Positions 58,285-64,000 of a stretch of 64,000 nucleotides of DNA are shown one piece after another. Origin of the DNA: Beroe forskalii (taxonomy: Eukaryota; Ctenophora; Nuda; Beroida; Beroidae); NCBI GenBank assembly GCA_011033025.1, contig WFMF01000137.1, positions 186,001-250,000 of the forward strand, in the 5' to 3' direction. The position numbers and the translations under genes are program-made. The notes below the pieces were generated by a model. It worked only from the letters and a program-made list of their open reading frames with translations. It did no database searches and was not told the DNA's origin. Numbering within the stretch: the stretch's first letter is position 1; each line of letters opens with the position of its first letter.

Positions 58285-59420
58285 CTAGTAGCAGCGTGTA
58301 GTTGTGTATGCACTTCGATGTCCAGAATTTTTGACCATTGGAGGTTGTTCTCCAGGCAATTCTGGTCCAGAATCATCTAGGTACCACTTTTGTATCGCTA
58401 GACACATGCCTGTGGGGCCACGCCCATGCCACGCCCTTAGGCGCTGTATGGTGAAAATTTGTATCTCGGCCCAGGAAGGTCGTAGAAACTCGATTTTGGG
58501 CTCAAACGAATTGCAATGACCATATTTATATTAGACTTGTTAATAAACATATGCCTTAAAATGCGCGAGGAAAAAAATTATGAGCGAAAAACTGATTTTT
58601 CGAGCCATGCGCGAGCCACATATTGGGTAATTTTCATAAATCGGTACACGAAGGTCAAAGACTGCGTTCATAGCTCAACAGAAGCGAAATATTCATGTTT
58701 ATATTCGACTTGTGAATAAACATATGCCCTGAAATGCTCACAAAATGAGTTATGGGCTGAAAACCGATTTTTTGGCCATTTGCCCTATCTGAATGGGGTA
58801 AATTAATTCAGTAAAATATCCTAATTTCAATTCAAAATCCTAAACGATTGCTTTTGAGCATTTAATGATATTTTGTGTCAAAATTTATACATTATAAGAT
58901 CCTCAGATGGCTATGGAAGCTCATCCAAGCTGTAATTCTTTCCGATATTTTAGATGCAAGCCATTTTGGGCATTTTTCGAATTGGGCATGGTTCTCAGCA
59001 TCCATTTGAGATGTTATTGCTATAATTATATGCAGTGTCACTATTTCAATCGGATGAAATCATACAGTTAAATGGGTTCATAGAACATGCCTACAACGCT
59101 CGTCAGTTCAAGTCCAGTTCTTTGATGATCTTCAGTGTGTCCACTTGGATGCAAGTAAACTCTCAATGCAATGCAGAATGTGGAAGCACCTACATTACTA
59201 CAGTAAAATCAGTATAAAGACTGTTCACTGGATTACTCAGAAAAAGTTTGTGTATAGTTTATTTCGAAAATTCATCTTAATTTCATGCTGCTGAAATGAT
59301 ATGATGGATGATATTTAATGAATATGATAGTACCTATGATAGAAGCGTCCAGTCCTTGGGCTTATCACTTACCAGTGGGCTAAATTTGGTCAACAAAAAC
59401 CATGAGTGGACTTTTGGAAT
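58285..59420 (+). repeat. Left arm of a ~1.1-kb long inverted repeat
   Basis: This starts CTCTAGTAGCAGCGTGTAG and is mirrored at the end of the right arm (CTACACGCTGCTACTAGAG, about 61738-61756). The inner end ACCATGAGTGGACTTTT (near 59400) is mirrored at about 60610. Arms are roughly 90% alike by eye. Contents include diverged AT-rich text without a recognised gene. Confidence 0.85.
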
Positions 59421-60604
59421 AATGCCATAAATGCAATAATATCAATGGAAATAGGATATTGTGAGCTAGGAAATGGTTTGCTATTGTTTGAGTATTTTAA
59501 ATTCGATCAATCCATGTGTGAAACATACCTATTTTGGCTGCCACAGCCAGTTGGGCTCATATGTGTCACAATTTAGCAATTACCGTAAATTTCAATGTCC
59601 AATGAATCTTAATATCTTAATATGAAAAACAATCCATCAAAATAGTTTTCTATGTCAAAGTGACTAAAACATAATTGGACTGTAATTTCAAGACTCTATT
59701 TTGTGGTCAGTTACATCTAAATGGCTTGTAAAAATAAACGATGGCTTTCGTCTTGTATTCTGCTCAAGCGTAACTCCATAGTAATTTAAAATCATGTTAA
59801 TAAACAATTTCAGCTCCCTAATCGGTCAGATCTATGTCTCAAGCACTTCAAAGCATGAAACTATTCAAGTATAAACTATAGGTCTTTAGTATTACAGATA
59901 ACTAGATGAGCAGATAGAAAACTATTGATTTGTAATGCACATGGTTTGCTGTTTCCTATGTAAGTTGGATTAAATGATTACATGATCCCGAATTAGGCAA
60001 AATTGAGAGTCTACTGCCTCTGGTGCTCGAATTGGGCATGAGGGAATACAATGGAATCCCGGATTCCTTTGTAAAGCATTTATCTGGCTCATCCGTTTTG
60101 AACTTATAGAACTATCTATCTTAAGCATTTATCTGGCTCATCCGTTTTGAACTTATAGTACTATCTATCTTGTATCTTTTAATCCATAACTGGGATCTTC
60201 CAGCCTTCATTCCGTTCCATAGGGATCTTTCTGATTTTCAATTTATTGATCTTCAATTTAGTGATTATGACTTTCTATTAAGTGATTTTCAATTAAGGAC
60301 GATAATAAAGGAGCTTCATTTTCTTATTTGAGCCCATTAGACAGCCATGATGACTTGATATTTCTATTAATGTAATTGGAATTATCATAGTTATTCATTC
60401 ATTTGAAAAAGCCTGCACATCATCCTCATACCTAGGATCTTTTAATCCTGAACCAATATCGATACCACTATAACACTGACTGCATTCCTCATTTTGTTGT
60501 AATATCATTACTAATACATAATTGAGACTTCCATACTGACTTCCAATCATTAGCCCCATGAATTATCCATAGGCTAATAATCCATGGATTATCTAGTGGG
60601 CAGA
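59421..60604. other. Spacer of the long inverted repeat
   Basis: No gene is recognised. A direct duplication of about 55 bp (TTAAGCATTTATCTGGCTCA, then CCGTTTTGAACTTATAG) lies at about 60064-60175. Confidence 0.55.
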
Positions 60605-61756
60605 TTTGAAAAGTCCACTCATGGTGTTTGTTGCCCAACTTTAGCCCACTGGTAAGTGATAAGCCCAAGGACTGGACGCTTCTATCATAGGTACTATCAT
60701 ATTCATTGAATATCATCCATCATATCATTTCGGCAGCGTGAGGTTGAGATGAATTTTCGAAATAAACTACTATACATTATACACAAACTTTTTCTTAGTA
60801 ATCCAGTGAACAGTCTTTATACCTACTGATTTTAGTGATGTAGTTGCTTCCACATTCTGCATTCCATTGGGAGTTTGCTTGCATCCGGGTGGACACACTG
60901 GAGATCATCAAAAGATCAAAGAACTGGACTTGAACTGACGAGCGTTGTAGGCATGTTCTATGAACCCATTCAACTGTATGATTTCTTCCGATTGAAATAG
61001 TAACACTGCATATAATTATAGCAATAACATCTCAAATGGATGCTGAGAACCATGCCCAATTCGAAAAATGCCCAAAATGGCTTGCATCTAAAATATCGGA
61101 AAGAATTACAGCTTGGATGAGCTTCATAGCCATCTGAGGATCTTATAATGTATAAATTTTTGACACAAGATATCATTATATGCTCAAAAGCAATCGTTTA
61201 GGATTTTGAATTGAAATTAGATATTTTACTGAATTAATTTACCCCATTCAGATAGGGCAAATGGCCAAAAATCGGTTTTCAGCCCATAACTCATTTTGTG
61301 AGCATTTCAGGTCATATGTTTATTCACAAGTCGAATATAAACATGAATATTTCGCTTCTTTTGAGCTATGAACGCAGTCTTTATGACCTTCGTGTACCGA
61401 TTTATGAAAATTACCGATATGAGGCTCGCGCATGGCTCGAAAATCAGTTTTTCGCTCATAACCTTTATCCTGAGCATTTTAAGGCATATGTTTATTAACA
61501 AGTCTAATATAAATATGGTCATTGCGATTCGTTTGAGCCCAAAATCGAGTTTCTACGACCTTCCTGGGCCGAGATACAAATTTTCACCATACGCGCCTAA
61601 GGGCGTGGCATGGGCGTGGCCCTCACAGGCATGTGTCTAGCGATACAAAAGTGGTACCTAGATGATTCTGGACCAGAATTGCCTGGAGAACAACCTCCAA
61701 TGGTCAAAAATTCTGGACATCGAAGTGCATACACAACTACACGCTGCTACTAGAGT
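60605..61756 (-). repeat. Right arm of the long inverted repeat
   Basis: This is the reverse complement of 58285-59420, including AAAAGTCCACTCATGGTGTT at its start and CAGGCATGTGTCTAGCGATA later. The overall foldback spans about 3.5 kb. No transposase or TSD was identified. Confidence 0.85.
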
Positions 61757-62755
61757 AATAGAAACCTTCAGAAATCCACTAAATCGCTTATATCTCAGTT
61801 TGTGATTTTGCCCAAGTGGACCTTACACTTTTCCCTACTACTTCGCCATTTCTCAATATTTCTGCATGAAAGTTTCAGAATCACTTTGAACTAAATTTTG
61901 CATTTATGTTATTGGCCGAAATTTTGAGTAAGGTCCCTAAACAATTTGGCCATTTGAGTAAAAATCCTCTGGGATTTTTGCTCCAATGTAGATCCCCTTA
62001 TCTTTTCAACTCAATTGGAAAATACGTTACACAATGCGCCTATGTCCAATTCACGCCTATGTCCAATTCACTCGGCCAATACTTATTGCATCAACTTTAG
62101 TTCACAAAATTTAATTTCCATGTCACAGCCTAAAAATATTGTCAAAACGATAATAACTTGTGATATGGGGGTCTGTGGCAGCCCCCAACGTCAATGAATA
62201 CAATTAAGTCATTTTCTTATTTGGTCTATTTTGAACATAATATTATTATTACTTTATTAGGAAATCCCCAGCAAAATCCTGGCTAAAATGTAAACAAAAA
62301 GCTGAGGCATTGTGATTCATTATCCGGGGCCGGGGCTGTGATTCTTTTTGTTGTTTGAGTGGAGTTGGTCAATAGACCAGTTCCGCTTGATCAGCCAGTG
62401 GATTACAAGGATTACAAGGATTACAAATTAATACTTTTTATTACATTGTAATGTCAAAAGAATAAATATATCTAATATCCTAGTCTATAACTGTAAATTA
62501 TATCATGTTCAGATTTCCGGCTGATCTGTCATAATTTGGCTGCATAATCGTTAGCTAGCTCTTCATGCTATGGTATGCTGTGGTGTGCAGTTGCTATAGA
62601 GACGCTGGTGTTAATCTGATTTGTATTCACTCAGTTCAAGCGAACATTACTCACCTGTCGAGTTAAGTGACTCTTGAAACTTTTACGCGCTTGAAGCAAA
62701 TAGTTATGAAACGTGCAAGAGTCTGAAAAAGTGTGCATTTTCTTCCACAGTTACA
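61757..62755. other. Unassigned stretch up to the assembly gap
   Basis: No exon or repeat is recognised. GGATTACAA occurs three times near 62400-62428. The last bases before the gap, TTCTTCCACAG, could be a 3' splice site leading into an exon lost in the gap. Confidence 0.4.
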
Positions 62756-62855
62756 NNNNNNNNNNNNNNNNNNNNNNNNNNNNNNNNNNNNNNNNNNNNN
62801 NNNNNNNNNNNNNNNNNNNNNNNNNNNNNNNNNNNNNNNNNNNNNNNNNNNNNNN
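62756..62855. other. 100-N assembly gap
   Basis: Exactly 100 unknown bases, the usual placeholder for a scaffold join of unknown length. Sequence beyond it may not be physically adjacent at this distance. Confidence 0.98.
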
Positions 62856-63033
62856 CAACAGCTGACGGAACTCCCATCAACCACATTTTCATGTGAGCAG
62901 CCCACGGACATCATTTCATCAGAAAATATTACCTCTATCTACGAATGTAACTTATTAGGCACTTTTCGGCTTCTTTCTCCTTTTTTATATCAGGTGCTTA
63001 ATTTATCGTAAAATCTCTACGTGTTCCCAACAG

Positions 63034-63175
63034 GAGTGGGGTGAGCAGGAACAGCAACAAGCTTCTGCGGAGCTTCATGCAGCGGCCCCTTTTCGTGGAG
63101 CCCCATGTCGAGTTACTTGGCACCGTAGAGGCTGTAGCTGCCAAGAACCTGCCAAGAACAGTCCATTTCCAAGCG
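63034..63175 (+). CDS. Likely internal coding exon of an unidentified protein
   Basis: The acceptor GTGTTCCCAACAG (ending 63033) and donor GCG/GTACAC bound a 142-nt open segment. Starting after one base it reads SGVSRNSNKLLRSFMQRPLF, then VEPHVELLGTVEAVAAKNLP and RTVHFQA, a composition typical of a folded protein and richer in GC than its surroundings. The phase-0 reading is also open but gives a less protein-like sequence. It may belong with the membrane-protein exon at 50119-50508, which is on the same strand, but the gap and 12.5 kb between leave this open. I do not recognise the family. Confidence 0.55.
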
Positions 63176-63339
63176 GTACACAAGCATTCATTCTAAGCAT
63201 GCTTTCACAACACGCCATAAAACTTCTTGTTGTGTTTTTAAAATCTATCTGGTCTTTGATTTTATTTAACCTATTGAAAATAAAATTAGAAATACTTATA
63301 TGTTTTTTCTTCACAATCTTTGGGTCTAAAGGGTTTTTT

Positions 63340-64000
63340 GAATAATAGATTCCTTTGTTGAAGAATTTTTTGTATTTTTTGTCAATTTGGGGAATGCCAT
63401 TGAATTTAAAATTATCAAATCTTTCTGTCTATGATAATATTTGATATCGGGGGGGGGATACGTTTGTTGGAAACAAGTATTGGGAAGCTACGGGTGGGGC
63501 AAGCGGGTGTGCCCTGAAACATTTCCCTTTCAAAATAAACCAGGGCATTCGTAAGTAGGAGTCAATCTGCCCTCTGTCAATTTTTTATCTGCAAAATTTC
63601 AATAAAAATTAAAAATCGGAACCCCCAGCCATGAAACCAAAAAAAATCTTCCACCTGCAACGAAACAGTACCGTTGATAAAAACTAAAGGGGAACCACCA
63701 AACCCACAAATCAAACCCCCAAACCCATCAAACCCATCGAACCCATAAAAACCCACGACCCATCAAACCCAAAGGGAAACCCCATCCAACTGACAGGAAA
63801 AACTTTGGGGAGGGCGTGTTGGGGTTTGTAAAAGGTGAAAGTGGACTGGAAAGCTAGTGGGACCAAGGAAGCTTTGGGACAGGAAACAGGGCAAAAACAT
63901 CAGTTATAGTGAAAAAAATCAAAAGGGGAAACCAAGGGCCCCAACCCCGTTTTAAACAGGGGGGGGAAAAAGGCAAATGGAAGTTTAATTTTGGGGGTTT
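63340..64000. other. Low-quality sequence at the window end
   Basis: Homopolymer runs and near-repeated words (AAACCCATC, GGGGAAACC) dominate from about 63340, as in 360-1700. No feature can be trusted here. Confidence 0.7.

Noticed and set aside
62870-62980. Candidate exon after the N gap (TDIISSENITSIYECNLLG)
   Set aside because: The open segment has no visible donor and its start is lost in the gap; support is too weak to call it.
1-64000. Endogenous virus copies, LTR elements or Polintons
   Set aside because: I found no recognisable gag, integrase, envelope, capsid or paired LTR structure; all reverse-transcriptase pieces are of the non-LTR type.

Overview
The window is eukaryotic, from an invertebrate animal that I cannot place to phylum. 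Evidence: split coding exons with GT-AG introns, several non-LTR retrotransposon (LINE) fragments, tRNA-derived SINE pieces, DNA transposons with terminal inverted repeats (TIRs) and target-site duplications (TSDs), and a very heavy load of mini- and microsatellites. Base quality is uneven. About 360-1700 and 63340-64000 look like poorly corrected long-read sequence, 62756-62855 is a 100-N gap, and 41823-42923 also looks badly resolved.

One host gene runs through the window on the + strand: an RNA-binding protein of the SYNCRIP / hnRNP R family. Recognisable exons are 13299-13549 (end of RRM1, start of RRM2), 37910-38061 (rest of RRM2), 38364-38552 (RRM3), 40532-40758 (basic, RG-rich and Tyr-rich tail) and 46388-46475 (last coding exon, with stop). 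The RRM1 start and N-terminus are not visible. The first intron, about 24 kb, is filled with nested mobile elements and satellites.

The outstanding feature lies between the last two exons. About 70 near-identical 63-bp units each consist of a 24-nt exon candidate (AGGAGGAGG...TTCTGG) and a 39-nt intron candidate (gtaact...atttcag). The preceding exon ends in phase 2, every 24-nt exon enters and leaves in phase 2, and the last exon continues in that phase to a stop. Each included micro-exon adds GGGGRGGS, an RGG-box octapeptide. The array could therefore set the length of the RGG domain by splicing without ever changing frame. Retaining any 39-nt intron puts a TAA in frame at once. I read this as a minisatellite whose repeat unit is a whole exon plus intron inside a host gene; no transcript evidence was available to me.

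Layout. 1-2220: nothing recognised, part low quality. 2240-2892 and 14310-14835: inverted copies of a 99-bp-repeat family. 3894-7775: LINE reverse transcriptase split by a 2.8-kb DNA element with a 3-bp TSD. 7778-10016: hAT-like element with 8-bp TSD. 10017-13298: short satellites and hairpins. 13614-18822: TIR-bounded composite holding another LINE 3' end. 18840-20480: repeat block. 21191-24990: TIR-bounded element carrying 3.3 kb of satellite. 26660-28865: 11-bp minisatellite and a minus-strand ORF of unknown function. 31560-33750: local repeats. 34259-36946: long foldback element at a TA site. 38796-40125: 43-bp minisatellite in the intron before the tail exon. 40922-46387: micro-exon array. 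46837-48035: palindrome and tandem repeats leading into a LINE ORF1-like remnant (48102-48870). 49118-50065: alternating satellite. 50119-50508: likely first coding exon of a second gene (one membrane segment), and 63034-63175 another likely exon. 51955-57270: repeat family in opposed orientation around a PIF/Harbinger-like element with TTA TSD. 58285-61756: long inverted repeat.
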